Shown here one piece after another: positions 1-8,369 of a stretch of DNA of 32,188 nt. The stretch is from Candidatus Aminicenantota bacterium. GTDB taxonomy: Bacteria; Acidobacteriota; Aminicenantia; Aminicenantales; Saccharicenantaceae. The notes below the pieces were generated by a model that made no database searches, had not been told where the DNA came from, and was given only the letters and a program-made list of their open reading frames with translations. The position numbers and the translations under genes were made by a program. The first letter of the stretch is position 1. Every line of letters starts with the position of its first letter. The stretch covers positions 1 to 32,188 of the forward strand of contig JACIYK010000004.1 in the NCBI GenBank assembly GCA_014359965.1, given 5' to 3'.

Positions 1-1460
1 CCATGAGCCCGTTTCAGCATGGTGAAGTCTATGTGACAGATGATGGGACGGAAACAGACCTGGACTTAGGACATTATGAGAGGTTTACTTCGACCAGAAC
101 CACCCGCTTACACAACTGGACTGCTGGGAAAATTTATGACCTAATCATCAAAAAGGAAAGAAGAGGGGATTATCTGGGTAAAACTGTCCAGGTCATTCCT
201 CACGTTACGGATGAAATCAAGAATGCTTTTTACTCAGTTGCTGGAAACAATGATATAGTCATTATTGAAATTGGTGGAACAGTAGGAGACATTGAAAGCC
301 TTCCATTTCTGGAAGCCATCCGTCAGATGAGGCTCTCTCTGGGTAGTGAAAATACAGTTTTTGTTCATCTTACTCTTGTGCCTTACGTCAGCACTTCGGG
401 AGAGCTAAAGACCAAACCGACTCAGCACAGCGTTAAGGAACTTAGAGCCATAGGAATTCAACCCGATATCATTCTCTGCCGCGCGGCGCGAGAACTTCCT
501 CAAGAAATTAAAGCCAAGATAGCCCTTTTTACAAATGTGCCGGTAGAGGCCGTGGTAACGGCCATGGATGCACGGACTATTTACGAAATTCCGCTGAACC
601 TGGCAGCTGAAGGTCTGGATAAAATTATCCTGAAAAAACTCAACCTGGAGGTGCGAGAGCCAGACCTCAATAGCTGGAAGAGCCTGGTGCAGAGAAGCCG
701 GCAGCCAAAAGATGAAGTAAACATTGCAGTGGTGGGCAAGTACATCGGTTTACATGATTCCTACATCAGCCTTTATCAGGCGTTAGATCATGGTGGGCTG
801 AGTCATTCTCTGAATGTTAACCTCAAGTGGATTGAAGCAGAAGACCTGGAAACTGGGCGACCAGCTAGAATTCTCAAGGATGCAGACGGAATTCTGGTGC
901 CCGGAGGCTTTGGACACAGAGGCATTGAGGGGAAGATAAGAGCTGTCACATATGCCAGAGAAAATAAAATTCCTTTTTTGGGCATTTGTCTTGGCATGCA
1001 ATGCGCTACCATTGAGTTTGCCCGTAATGTTGCCGGGCTGAAAAAAGCGCACAGCGAGGAATTTGACCCGGAAACGCCGTACAAAATATTTCGCCTGTGG
1101 CGAGAGTTGAGTAAAGAATACGACCTGGGTGGTACTATGCGTCTTGGAGCTTACAATTGTGAAATAAAAATGGATACTCTGGCTTATAAAGCCTACGGCT
1201 CCTCGCTCATCAGTGAACGGCACCGACACCGTTACGAATTCAACTTGGAATTTGAAGAACAATTATCTTCAGCTGGGCTGATTATCTCTGGAAGAAATCC
1301 TGAACATGGTCTGGTGGAGATTATTGAGCTTAAAAATCATCCCTGGTTTCTTGGATGTCAATTCCATCCAGAGTTCAAATCACGGCCACTGGAGCCGCAT
1401 CCTCTGTTCAGGTCTTTTATCGGAGCGACTTACAGCTACCGGAAAAAGCGCCATAGCTAA
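1..1460 (+). CDS. pyrG: CTP synthase, 5' end cut off by the window
   Basis: Makes CTP from UTP with glutamine and ATP in the cytosol. CTP is also the activator of Kdo, which fits the KdsC-like gene downstream. The visible 485 residues begin inside the synthetase domain: the first Met, in GTMSP-like context followed by [11 protein letters not shown], is an internal residue of the family, so about 50 N-terminal residues including the P-loop lie upstream. The C-terminal glutamine amidotransferase domain is complete: oxyanion segment PGGFGHRG, nucleophile Cys in GICLGMQ (codon at 987-989), and the His/Glu partners in [10 protein letters not shown]. The stop TAA is at 1458-1460. A 76-bp gap holding an inverted repeat separates it from the next gene. 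Identity is very secure; only the start is missing. Confidence 0.97.
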   Translation, partial: MSPFQHGEVYVTDDGTETDLDLGHYERFTSTRTTRLHNWTAGKIYDLIIKKERRGDYLGKTVQVIPHVTDEIKNAFYSVAGNNDIVIIEIGGTVGDIESLPFLEAIRQMRLSLGSENTVFVHLTLVPYVSTSGELKTKPTQHSVKELRAIGIQPDIILCRAARELPQEIKAKIALFTNVPVEAVVTAMDARTIYEIPLNLAAEGLDKIILKKLNLEVREPDLNSWKSLVQRSRQPKDEVNIAVVGKYIGLHDSYISLYQALDHGGLSHSLNVNLKWIEAEDLETGRPARILKDADGILVPGGFGHRGIEGKIRAVTYARENKIPFLGICLGMQCATIEFARNVAGLKKAHSEEFDPETPYKIFRLWRELSKEYDLGGTMRLGAYNCEIKMDTLAYKAYGSSLISERHRHRYEFNLEFEEQLSSAGLIISGRNPEHGLVEIIELKNHPWFLGCQFHPEFKSRPLEPHPLFRSFIGATYSYRKKRHS

Positions 1461-1468
1461 CGTTGAAA

Positions 1469-1488
1469 AACTAATTTTGTAATTAGTT
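1469..1488. repeat. Perfect AT-rich inverted repeat after pyrG
   Basis: AACTAATT and AATTAGTT flank a TTGT loop, giving an 8-bp hairpin nine bases after the pyrG stop. No run of T follows on the + strand, so it is not a good intrinsic terminator. It could be a 3' mRNA stabiliser or a processing site between pyrG and the downstream phosphatase gene. Confidence 0.45.
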
Positions 1489-1536
1489 GATAATAAAATA
1501 GTTAAAGCCATTTCAAGATATTTTGTATTTGTTTAC

Positions 1537-2106
1537 ATGAGGATGATGCATTTAATTAAAAAGTTCAAAGCCTGGAAGGCAGCAAAAAAAATTGAGCTGG
1601 TGTTGATGGATGTAGACGGTACACTGACAGATGGTTGTCTTTATGTTTTACCCGATGGTCAAGAGGTCAAGGGGTACCATGTGCGGGACGGTCTGGGTAT
1701 TTTACTGGCTAGGCTGGCCGGACTTAAAACTGGCATTATCACAGGTAAGAGTTCTCCCGCTCTTTCCATAAGAGCTGAGAGGCTGGGATTAGATGAAATT
1801 CATCAAAACATCTTGGATAAAGAACAAATATTAAAAGATATTCTTGAACGCCATCGGTTATCGCCTGGGCAGTTAGCTTTCATCGGTGATGACCTCGGTG
1901 ATTTGAAAATAATGAAAGCAGTAGGCCTGAGTGCCGCACCTGCTGATGCACATCCACAGGTAAAAAAGATTGCCCTATATATCTGCCGTAATAAAGGCGG
2001 TTATGGGGCAGTAAGAGAATTCCTAGAATTCATCTTAAGGGCCCAGAAAAAATGGGCGAAAGTAGCTCAGAGAACAGCTGACATTAAAAATGGTTTAAAT
2101 AGATAG
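1537..2106 (+). CDS. kdsC: KdsC-like HAD phosphatase (Kdo-8-phosphate phosphatase)
   Basis: 189 residues, the usual size of KdsC, the cytosolic enzyme that dephosphorylates Kdo-8-phosphate in lipopolysaccharide core synthesis. HAD motif I is DVDGTLTDG with the nucleophile Asp at about residue 25 and the acid/base Asp two residues on. Motif II is ITGKSS and motif IV is GDDLGDL. The C-terminal GGYGAVREFLEFIL matches the KdsC/YrbI tail that closes the active site in the tetramer. There is no cap domain. Three Met codons (1537, 1543, 1546) compete as start and none has a strong ribosome site; TGAGG at 1538-1542 could serve 1546. kdsA and kdsD are not in the window. A relative acting on another sugar phosphate (the CMP-sialate/YrbI branch) cannot be excluded, but pyrG and GDP-mannose genes alongside favour a glycan role. 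Confidence 0.85.
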   Translation: MRMMHLIKKFKAWKAAKKIELVLMDVDGTLTDGCLYVLPDGQEVKGYHVRDGLGILLARLAGLKTGIITGKSSPALSIRAERLGLDEIHQNILDKEQILKDILERHRLSPGQLAFIGDDLGDLKIMKAVGLSAAPADAHPQVKKIALYICRNKGGYGAVREFLEFILRAQKKWAKVAQRTADIKNGLNR

Positions 2107-2165
2107 GCTTTTATATTATTCTATTTATTGGTGTTTCAACACAATTATATTTCTGGAGATGGACC

Positions 2166-3557
2166 ATGGAATTGAAAAAGGAAATTTTTCGGGAATATGA
2201 TATTCGTGGTGTTGTCGGCCAGGACCTTGACCGTCAGACTGCTCTGATCATCGGTCAGGCTGTCGGGAGTGAGGTTAAAAGCCGTGGGAAAAATGAGGTG
2301 GCTGTTGGTAGAGATTGTCGTTTGAGTTCACCCGAGCTGGCCTCCGGGCTCATAGAAGGGCTTTTAAGCTGTGGATGTCAGGTTGTAGACCTGGGAGTGC
2401 TGCCCACGCCGCTGGTCTATTTTTCTGTTTATTATAAGAAAAAAGAAGCTGCCGTCATGATTACCGGCTCTCACAATCCGCCGGAGTTTAACGGTTTCAA
2501 AATTATGATAGGCGAGGAAACGCTTTACGGACCGGAAATCCAACAACTTTATAGGCGCATTCAAAGGAAAGAATTCAGCCTATCTGAAAAAAAGGGGACT
2601 CTTGGTCATTACGACCCCGTCCCCGAATATGTGGACTATGTAGCTGCTCAGGTTAAACTTCACCGCCCAGTAAAAGTGGTCATTGATGCTGGGAATGGCA
2701 CTGCCGGTCCTGTTGCTACTCGCCTTTTGAAAAAGATGGGGGCGGAAGTGGTGGAACTTTATACAGAGATGGATGGTCATTTCCCAAATCATCATCCTGA
2801 CCCGACTATACCCGAAGCTTTAAAAGATTTGATGGCTAAAGTACGAGAAACCGGAGCTGAGCTGGGCATTGCTTACGATGGTGATGCCGACCGAATTGGA
2901 GCCATTGACGAAACAGGTCGCATCATCTGGGGCGACCAGTTGATGATCATTTTTGCCCGGGACATTCTGGCGGCTCATCCCGGAGCATCAATCATTTCTG
3001 AAGTAAAGGCTTCCCAGCTGCTTTATAAGGAAATAACTAGGCTCGGCGGCCGGGCCATAATGTGGAAAACAGGTCATTCTTTAATAAAGAAAAAAATAAA
3101 AGAAGAAAAAGCTCTGTTGGCAGGAGAGATGAGCGGCCATATTTTCTTTGCTGACCGCTGGTTTGGCTTTGACGATGCCATTTACACCTCAGCCAGACTA
3201 CTGGAAATTGTCTCTCGTACAAAGGAGAAAGTTTCCCGATTGCTGGCAGATTTGCCTGAGATGTTTAATACCCCAGAAATACGAATTTATGCTTCAGATG
3301 AGGTAAAGTTCAGGATTGTGGAGCTGGTAAAGGAAGAATTAAAAAAAGACTCTGAGGTAAAGGAACTAATTGACATTGACGGAGTTAGGGCTGTTTATGA
3401 ATCAGGCTGGGGTTTGCTCAGAGCTTCTAACACCCAGCCAGTGCTGGTCCTGCGTTTTGAAGCCAGAAGCCAGGAGGAACTGCAGAAGATAAGGAATAGA
3501 GTGCAGGCGACTTTGGAAAAAGTTATGCGAAGTTTAACACAGAATAATAATTCATAA
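2166..3557 (+). CDS. manB: Phosphomannomutase/phosphoglucomutase (AlgC/ManB type)
   Basis: Interconverts hexose 6-phosphate and 1-phosphate, here most likely mannose, feeding the guanylyltransferase 17 bp downstream. It has 463 residues, normal for the alpha-D-phosphohexomutase family. All four signatures are present in order: phosphoserine loop TGSHNP with Ser at residue 102, metal loop DGDADR with the first Asp at 238, sugar-recognition loop GEMSGH, and the C-terminal phosphate-binding loop SGWGLLRASNTQP. The EMSGH form is typical of enzymes that accept both glucose and mannose phosphates, so substrate preference cannot be fixed from sequence. The ribosome site is TGGAGA, about seven bases before the ATG. 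The gene lies 59 bp after the kdsC-like gene and is probably co-transcribed with it. Confidence 0.93.
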   Translation: MELKKEIFREYDIRGVVGQDLDRQTALIIGQAVGSEVKSRGKNEVAVGRDCRLSSPELASGLIEGLLSCGCQVVDLGVLPTPLVYFSVYYKKKEAAVMITGSHNPPEFNGFKIMIGEETLYGPEIQQLYRRIQRKEFSLSEKKGTLGHYDPVPEYVDYVAAQVKLHRPVKVVIDAGNGTAGPVATRLLKKMGAEVVELYTEMDGHFPNHHPDPTIPEALKDLMAKVRETGAELGIAYDGDADRIGAIDETGRIIWGDQLMIIFARDILAAHPGASIISEVKASQLLYKEITRLGGRAIMWKTGHSLIKKKIKEEKALLAGEMSGHIFFADRWFGFDDAIYTSARLLEIVSRTKEKVSRLLADLPEMFNTPEIRIYASDEVKFRIVELVKEELKKDSEVKELIDIDGVRAVYESGWGLLRASNTQPVLVLRFEARSQEELQKIRNRVQATLEKVMRSLTQNNNS

Positions 3558-3574
3558 CACTGGAAGGGGGAAGG

Positions 3575-4690
3575 ATGAGTCCAAGAACGCAAAAAACAAA
3601 AGCTAACAAAATGCCTTTTGATTTCAATGTGGTTATCCTGGCCGGCGGAAGTGGCACCCGTTTTTGGCCTCTGAGTCGGCAGAAAAGACCAAAGCAATTT
3701 CTTAAAATCATAAAGGACCGGACGCTGATAGAAGAGACTTTTCGCCGGGTACAGGGAATCGTCCCGTCTGCGCAGGTTTATACTGTGGCCGTGGCTCAGC
3801 AGAGCAAAATTATCAGACGTCTTCTCCCTAAAGTTCCGGCCAAAAATTTACTGGGAGAGCCAGAAGCCCGTAACACAGCGGCCTCGCTGATTCTGGCTTC
3901 GGCCAGTATTTACCTCAAGAACAAAGAAGCAGTTTTAGCGGTGTTGCCTGCTGATCATTATATCAGCGATGTGGCCAGGTTCAGGGAAAAGCTGGTAGCA
4001 GCGGCTACGGCAGCTTATCAGTTAAAGAAAATTGTTCTATTTGGCATTCCACCCGTCAGCCCGGCTACGGGGTATGGTTATATTCACTGCCCGGGGAAAA
4101 TGTTAGCAGAAATCGGTGGCGAGACTTTCTTTGAGGTGGAAGGCTTCCGGGAAAAACCGGACTTGCCTACTGCCCTGGAATTTCTGCAGAGCGGTGAGTA
4201 CTACTGGAACAGCGGAATTTTTCTCTGGAGGGCAGATGTCTTTGAGGAAAGCCTGCGGGAGTTTGCTCCAGAACTTTTTTCTGCCTGGATGAAAATCCTG
4301 CGCTTTTTACGGAACAAAGACCGCCGCGAGCTGGGCAAAGTTTTCCGGGAAATCCCGGCTCTATCCATTGACTATGCCCTGATTGAAAAGGTTTCCGGTG
4401 CTCTAATGGCCAGGGGAGATTTTGGCTGGTCAGACCTGGGAAGCTGGAGCTCTCTTCATGAGTATCTGCCTCAGGATGATAATTGTAATGCGGTCAGCGG
4501 CAAGTTTGTGGGCTTGGAAACGAATAATTGCCTGGTTTTCAGCCCCAGAAAACTCACCGCGCTTATTGGAGTGCGTGACCTTATTGTGGTTAACACTGAT
4601 GACGCTCTGCTCATCTGTCATCGAGACCAGGACCAGCTGGTAAAGGAACTGGTAGAGAAGCTAAAAGAAAAAGAACCTCGGTACACCTGA
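3575..4690 (+). CDS. manC: Mannose-1-phosphate guanylyltransferase, short form
   Basis: Transfers GMP from GTP to mannose-1-phosphate to make GDP-mannose, the donor for mannose, fucose and rhamnose residues in surface glycans. The N-terminal nucleotide-binding signature is VILAGGSGTRFWPLSR followed by RPKQF. Further family motifs are GEPEARNTAAS, ADHYI, ATGYGYI, FREKPD, YYWNSGIFLW and GWSDLGSW. At 371 residues it lacks the C-terminal cupin isomerase domain of long ManC/AlgA proteins, so mannose-6-phosphate isomerase must be encoded elsewhere. The start at 3575 has a strong purine-rich ribosome site (AAGGGGG at 3564-3570); an internal Met at 3611 is closer to the usual family start but lacks one. 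It is the last gene of the + strand block and converges on the radical SAM gene. Confidence 0.93.
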   Translation: MSPRTQKTKANKMPFDFNVVILAGGSGTRFWPLSRQKRPKQFLKIIKDRTLIEETFRRVQGIVPSAQVYTVAVAQQSKIIRRLLPKVPAKNLLGEPEARNTAASLILASASIYLKNKEAVLAVLPADHYISDVARFREKLVAAATAAYQLKKIVLFGIPPVSPATGYGYIHCPGKMLAEIGGETFFEVEGFREKPDLPTALEFLQSGEYYWNSGIFLWRADVFEESLREFAPELFSAWMKILRFLRNKDRRELGKVFREIPALSIDYALIEKVSGALMARGDFGWSDLGSWSSLHEYLPQDDNCNAVSGKFVGLETNNCLVFSPRKLTALIGVRDLIVVNTDDALLICHRDQDQLVKELVEKLKEKEPRYT

Positions 4691-4730
4691 ATTAGGTCGA
4701 TCTTATGAACGTCGGAGGAGAGCTTATTAG

Positions 4731-6221
4731 CTAAGAGCTAGGGTTTATTTTTAGGTAGTTTTGTTCCCAGATGGGGTCAAGCAGGGCAGCTACTTTTCGG
4801 TCATAATCCACCAGCCCCTTGTAATATTCGGGGTCAGCCAGGGCTTCGGCCGCGTTGTCGTCAATCGGATGTGGCCGGTGTTTTTGCAGCAGTGGGTACA
4901 TTTCCTCAAAATGGTCGCGCATGGGACAGGGCATAGCCCAGTTTCTGACCGGGCCTTCAACTCTCAGATCACGACCATAACCATAATTGCGTTGCCATTG
5001 TCTGAGATCAGCGAAGAAAGGATGAGCCCAGACATCGTTTAAGTTCTTTCCCTGACTGTAGATTTCATAAATATTAACTGGAGAGTAGGGTACAAAAACG
5101 CAGGGGGTAACTGTCCCGTCCCAGTTAACTACCAGATAGCCACCTGACCGGCCAGATGAAATACAGCCGTGAGTGGCTGTACCGCTGTTCCAGAAATCAA
5201 TCAGGAACAGGTGTCTTTCGTAGACTAACTGCCAGGCCCTCTGGTAAAGCCACAACCGCTGCTCTGGGGTAGGCAGTAGGTCCAGAGTAAAGGCGCGGCC
5301 GATGGGCATGTACTGAAAAGCCCAGGCAAAATGAGCTCCTTGCTGGTTGAAGTAAAAATCCATTACTTCATCCGAAAAAACTTCCTCGGCATTGTCTTTA
5401 GTCACCGTTAAAGAAATGCCAAAGAAGACTTTTTCCTTCCTCAGGTTCTCAAAGGCAGTCAGGATGCGGTCAAAAACGCCCCGCCCCCGCCTTTTTTCTG
5501 TAGTTTCCTTCAGGCCTTCAACCGAAATAGCTGGCATGATATTTCCAGCCTGGGCTATTCTCCTGGCCATCAGGTCATCGATGAGCGTTCCGTTTGTGTA
5601 CATCATGAAAAAGCAATCACCGTGCTTTTCCACCAGATGCATCAGGTCCTTCCCCTGGTCTTCATAAAGTAGTGGTTCACCTCCGCTGATGACCACAAAC
5701 CGGGCTCCCCATAGTTCCTTGGTTTCAGTTACCAGACGGTCGAGCACTGGCCAGGACAGTTTTATCTCAGTCCGGTCAGAGTCGGCATAGCAGCCAATAC
5801 AATACAGGTTGCATTTCTTGGTTGGGCTAATGAGCATAAACCCTGGTGGAAGAGTACCGAACTGCCGGCGGAATTTTTCCCGGATGGGAATTTCGCCTTC
5901 CCGGATGATGGCATCGCCGATTAGAATATTTAACAGCTTCTTTCTGGTCTGGGGAGAAATCCTGTCTTCAATTATGGCCCGGCTGATAGTTCTGAGAATG
6001 GCTATACCTATCTCAGCACGGTCCCGAACAGCGCCAGGTGGCTTTTCTCCCTGTGCCATGGCTTCGGCTGTGCTCTTCCTTAATTTCTTTTCCCAGGAAC
6101 GGACTAACAGGTAAGCGGCGGGTTTAATGGTTCGCAAAAGGGGAACTAAGTTCGCAATCCGCCTGAGCCTGGCAGCCCGGGCTTCCCTATGACGGTAAAT
6201 TTGCTGTAGGTTTTCAGCCAT
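4731..6221 (-). CDS. Radical SAM protein with C-terminal cysteines, substrate unknown
   Basis: 496 residues from the ATG at 6221, which has AAGGAG seven bases upstream. An in-frame Met 48 bases further up lacks a ribosome site and lies in AT-rich spacer. The radical SAM cluster motif CNLYCIGC (Cys 137, 141, 144) is followed by the SAM-binding SGGEPLLYEDQ. The C-terminal part has Cys 353 (HGCISSG), Cys 374 in DGTVTPCVF and Cys 432 (MPCPMRDH), reminiscent of a SPASM/twitch auxiliary cluster site but with fewer visible ligands than a full SPASM domain. The first 130 residues are helical and basic, with no signal peptide. No peptide precursor or partner enzyme adjoins it, so I cannot name the substrate. 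It converges on the guanylyltransferase gene with only 40 bp between stops. Confidence 0.9.
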   Translation of the reverse strand: MAENLQQIYRHREARAARLRRIANLVPLLRTIKPAAYLLVRSWEKKLRKSTAEAMAQGEKPPGAVRDRAEIGIAILRTISRAIIEDRISPQTRKKLLNILIGDAIIREGEIPIREKFRRQFGTLPPGFMLISPTKKCNLYCIGCYADSDRTEIKLSWPVLDRLVTETKELWGARFVVISGGEPLLYEDQGKDLMHLVEKHGDCFFMMYTNGTLIDDLMARRIAQAGNIMPAISVEGLKETTEKRRGRGVFDRILTAFENLRKEKVFFGISLTVTKDNAEEVFSDEVMDFYFNQQGAHFAWAFQYMPIGRAFTLDLLPTPEQRLWLYQRAWQLVYERHLFLIDFWNSGTATHGCISSGRSGGYLVVNWDGTVTPCVFVPYSPVNIYEIYSQGKNLNDVWAHPFFADLRQWQRNYGYGRDLRVEGPVRNWAMPCPMRDHFEEMYPLLQKHRPHPIDDNAAEALADPEYYKGLVDYDRKVAALLDPIWEQNYLKINPSS

Positions 6222-6301
6222 TTTCTCTCCTTTTAAAAGGGAGAAATTAATAAAATTAAAACAGAGCAATAAGTTATTTCCCTATTACATCCGACAAAGA
6301 A

Positions 6302-6330
6302 AATTTAAAAATTAGCCCAGGGATTGTCAA
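6302..6330 (-). promoter_or_regulatory. Candidate sigma-70 promoter of the radical SAM gene
   Basis: Read on the - strand, a perfect -35 TTGACA (6330-6325) and a -10 TAAATT (6307-6302) are separated by 17 bp. This places the transcription start about 75 bases upstream of the start codon at 6221. The -35 is consensus and the -10 matches at four of six positions. Confidence 0.45.
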
Positions 6331-6497
6331 ATAATTGGCAGCTTCTACGAAAAAAGTGTGGTAATTTAGCGATTTTTTATCGTTAATACCCGGTCTTGTT
6401 TCCGCCTCACTTTATCCCTGTTTATTAATGGCAGTATAGTACCTAAAATTCTTATCCTTATGCCATTTTTAAAAAATTAATCGAGGACAAAGGTGTT

Positions 6498-6535
6498 TTA
6501 GCCTGGGTTTAAATTAAAACCCGGCTAATTTTTTT
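6498..6535 (+). terminator. Strong rho-independent terminator with no upstream + strand gene
   Basis: The left arm TTAGCCTGGGTTT (6498-6510) pairs with AAACCCGGCTAA (6517-6528) through 12 base pairs with a single bulged T, and seven T follow at 6529-6535. On the - strand no T-run follows the hairpin, so it is directional and points along +. No + strand gene lies between 4690 and this point, so it either ends a small RNA or blocks transcription from running into the permease antisense strand. Confidence 0.7.
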
Positions 6536-6694
6536 AATTGATCGGAATAGAATGGATGGCAGACGATATATACACAAAAACCAGACTTATCGGTGGAGTC
6601 ATTAACTCCGGCCATGTACTCAAGATTTTCAATAGTATTAAACTAAATAAAAAATGCTATTTTAAAACTGCCAGTTATCTTAGCGGCCGAATCA

Positions 6695-8086
6695 TTATCC
6701 GGAATTTAGATACCGGCTCTGCAACTTGGAATGCCTGGCGCCGTAAATAAAGTAAATAGCCAGTCCGATAAGCAGCCAGGCGCTAAACCTCAACCAGGTT
6801 AAAGCCGGCAGGCTGGCCATCAGGTATAAGCAAAAGCCTATGGTCACCAGCGGGGTAAAAGGCACTAAAGGAGTTTTGAATTTTCTTTCCACATTAGGCT
6901 GGGTGTGACGTAGGACAATGACTCCCACAGAAACCAAGATGAAGGCAAACAGAGTTCCAATATTACAGAGCTCAATAATAATTGATAGCGGGAAAAAGCC
7001 AGCTATAAGAGCTGTTAAACCTCCAGTAATCCAGGTACAGATGGCGGGCGTTTTGTGAACTGGATGAACACGGGAAAAAACTTCGGGTAACAGTCCGTCC
7101 CTGGCCATGACCATGAAAATTCGCACCTGGCCGTAGACCGTGATAAGCAGGGTGGAAATCATACCGATTATTCCGCCGGTGGCCACCAGGGCTCCGCCCC
7201 ATCTTATGCCAATCCTGGCCAAAGCAGCAGGCAGAGCATTGCCCACATCAATTTCTTTGTAAGGCACCAGGCCGGTTAGAACAAAAGCCACGCCTACGTA
7301 AAGAAGAATCACTACCAGCAGGCAGAGCATCAGTCCTAAAGGAACATCCTTTTTGGGGTTTATGGTTTCTTCAGCTGCGGTGGAAACAGCATCAAATCCA
7401 ATGTAAGCAAAGAAAATGATGGCTGCACCGGCCATAATTCCTTTCCAGCCATATGGGGCAAAAGGGGTAAGGTTGCTCAGTTTAACGTGCGAAATGCCCA
7501 GAACAATAAACAAAATTATAACAGCCATCTTGATGACTACGATGATATTATTGGTAACGGCGCTTTCTTTTATGCCAACAAAAAGAATCCAGGTTATCAG
7601 CAGGGTAATCAGGATGGCAGGTAAATCAACCATTCCACCGTGTAAAGGAGTCTGGGTTAAAGCCTTGGGCAGTTTAAGGCCCAGATTTTCCAGAAGCCCG
7701 ATGAAGGTAGTAGACCAGCCCGAGGCCACGGCGCTGGCTGAAACCAGGTATTCAAGCATCAGATCCCAGCCGATAATCCAGGCGATGACCTCGCCAAAAG
7801 CGGCATACGAGTAAGAATAAGTGCTGCCAGCTACAGGAAACATACTGGCAAGTTCAGAATAAGTCAGAGCACAAAGTCCAGCCGTAATGGCTGCGATGAT
7901 AAAAGAAAGCAGCACACCTGGGCCAGCCAGATGAGCTCCCTGTCCAGTAGCCACAAAAATTCCTGTGCCGACTACTGAACCAATACCCAAAGCAGCCAGG
8001 TCTACGGCACGTAAGCTCTTTCGCAATTGTGTGTGTTCAGAGGCTTCCTGAAGGTCTTCGGGTCTCTTCTTAACCCATAAGTTCAT
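6695..8086 (-). CDS. APC-superfamily amino-acid permease (cationic amino-acid transporter-like)
   Basis: 463-residue inner-membrane transporter with about 12 hydrophobic helices. The first helix carries the APC signature GIGSVVGTGIF, the unwound substrate-binding segment, preceded by the cytoplasmic LRKSLRAVDLAALG. Later segments resemble the CAT/YfnA branch: ALTYSELASMFPVAGSTY after helix 2, FFAYIGFDAVSTAAEE in helix 6 and VARDGLLP-like MVMARDGLLPEVF. These branches import neutral or cationic amino acids by proton coupling; the exact substrate is not readable from sequence. The start at 8086 has CAGGAG about seven bases upstream. A good promoter lies at 8151-8179. It is divergent from the M16 operon and stands alone. 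Confidence 0.92.
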   Translation of the reverse strand: MNLWVKKRPEDLQEASEHTQLRKSLRAVDLAALGIGSVVGTGIFVATGQGAHLAGPGVLLSFIIAAITAGLCALTYSELASMFPVAGSTYSYSYAAFGEVIAWIIGWDLMLEYLVSASAVASGWSTTFIGLLENLGLKLPKALTQTPLHGGMVDLPAILITLLITWILFVGIKESAVTNNIIVVIKMAVIILFIVLGISHVKLSNLTPFAPYGWKGIMAGAAIIFFAYIGFDAVSTAAEETINPKKDVPLGLMLCLLVVILLYVGVAFVLTGLVPYKEIDVGNALPAALARIGIRWGGALVATGGIIGMISTLLITVYGQVRIFMVMARDGLLPEVFSRVHPVHKTPAICTWITGGLTALIAGFFPLSIIIELCNIGTLFAFILVSVGVIVLRHTQPNVERKFKTPLVPFTPLVTIGFCLYLMASLPALTWLRFSAWLLIGLAIYFIYGARHSKLQSRYLNSG

Positions 8087-8150
8087 GCTTTTTCTCCTGG
8101 ATAAACAAATGAAACAAGTTCATCTCTTAGAAAATTTCTCCAAGTGATGA

Positions 8151-8179
8151 ATAATACTCACAATGATTTTATTTGACAA
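8151..8179 (-). promoter_or_regulatory. Sigma-70-like promoter of the permease gene
   Basis: On the - strand, TTGTCA (8179-8174), a 17-bp spacer and TATTAT (8156-8151) lie about 65 bases before the permease start. Each hexamer matches consensus at five of six positions, making this one of the best promoter calls in the window. The -35 shares its bases with a + strand TTGACA at 8173-8178. Confidence 0.55.
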
Positions 8180-8201
8180 GAAAAATTTCATACAGTAAAA
8201 G
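8173..8201 (+). promoter_or_regulatory. Candidate promoter of the M16 peptidase operon
   Basis: TTGACA at 8173-8178, 17 bp, then TAAAAG at 8196-8201. The -35 is consensus and the -10 is fair. It would give a leader of about 160 bases before the start at 8370. It overlaps the divergent permease -35, so one bound polymerase or regulator would affect both genes. Confidence 0.35.
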
Positions 8202-8369
8202 AAAATCAGATAGAAGAAAAAACAGGTTAAAAATAGTTGGAAGAAAAAAAACATTTTTTCGTCAAAATATAAACGAGTGTATATTTAAATTCAGTACTTT
8301 ACTTTCAGCGGGAAAAGATGAGGGGTTTTTACACTCATCAAATAAATCATAACAGGAGGAGGTGAATGA

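Larger units (their letters stand above)
6222..6694. other. 473-bp AT-rich spacer between the radical SAM and permease genes
   Basis: Holds a candidate - strand promoter for the radical SAM gene (6302-6330), a possible + strand -10 element TATAGT at 6435-6440, and a strong + strand terminator hairpin at 6498-6535. No credible protein is encoded. A 70-codon + strand frame at 6538-6750 starts with TTG, has no ribosome site and runs into the permease 3' end. The ATGs at about 6428 and 6461 stop within six codons. Confidence 0.6.

Noticed and set aside
3-5. ATG at position 3 as the real start of pyrG
   Set aside because: It is the internal Met of the family's GTMSP segment. About 50 residues including the P-loop are missing, so the gene is cut by the window edge.
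6538-6750. 70-codon + strand frame in the spacer after the orphan terminator
   Set aside because: Starts with TTG, no ribosome site, no recognisable protein features, and its last part runs antisense through the permease 3' end.
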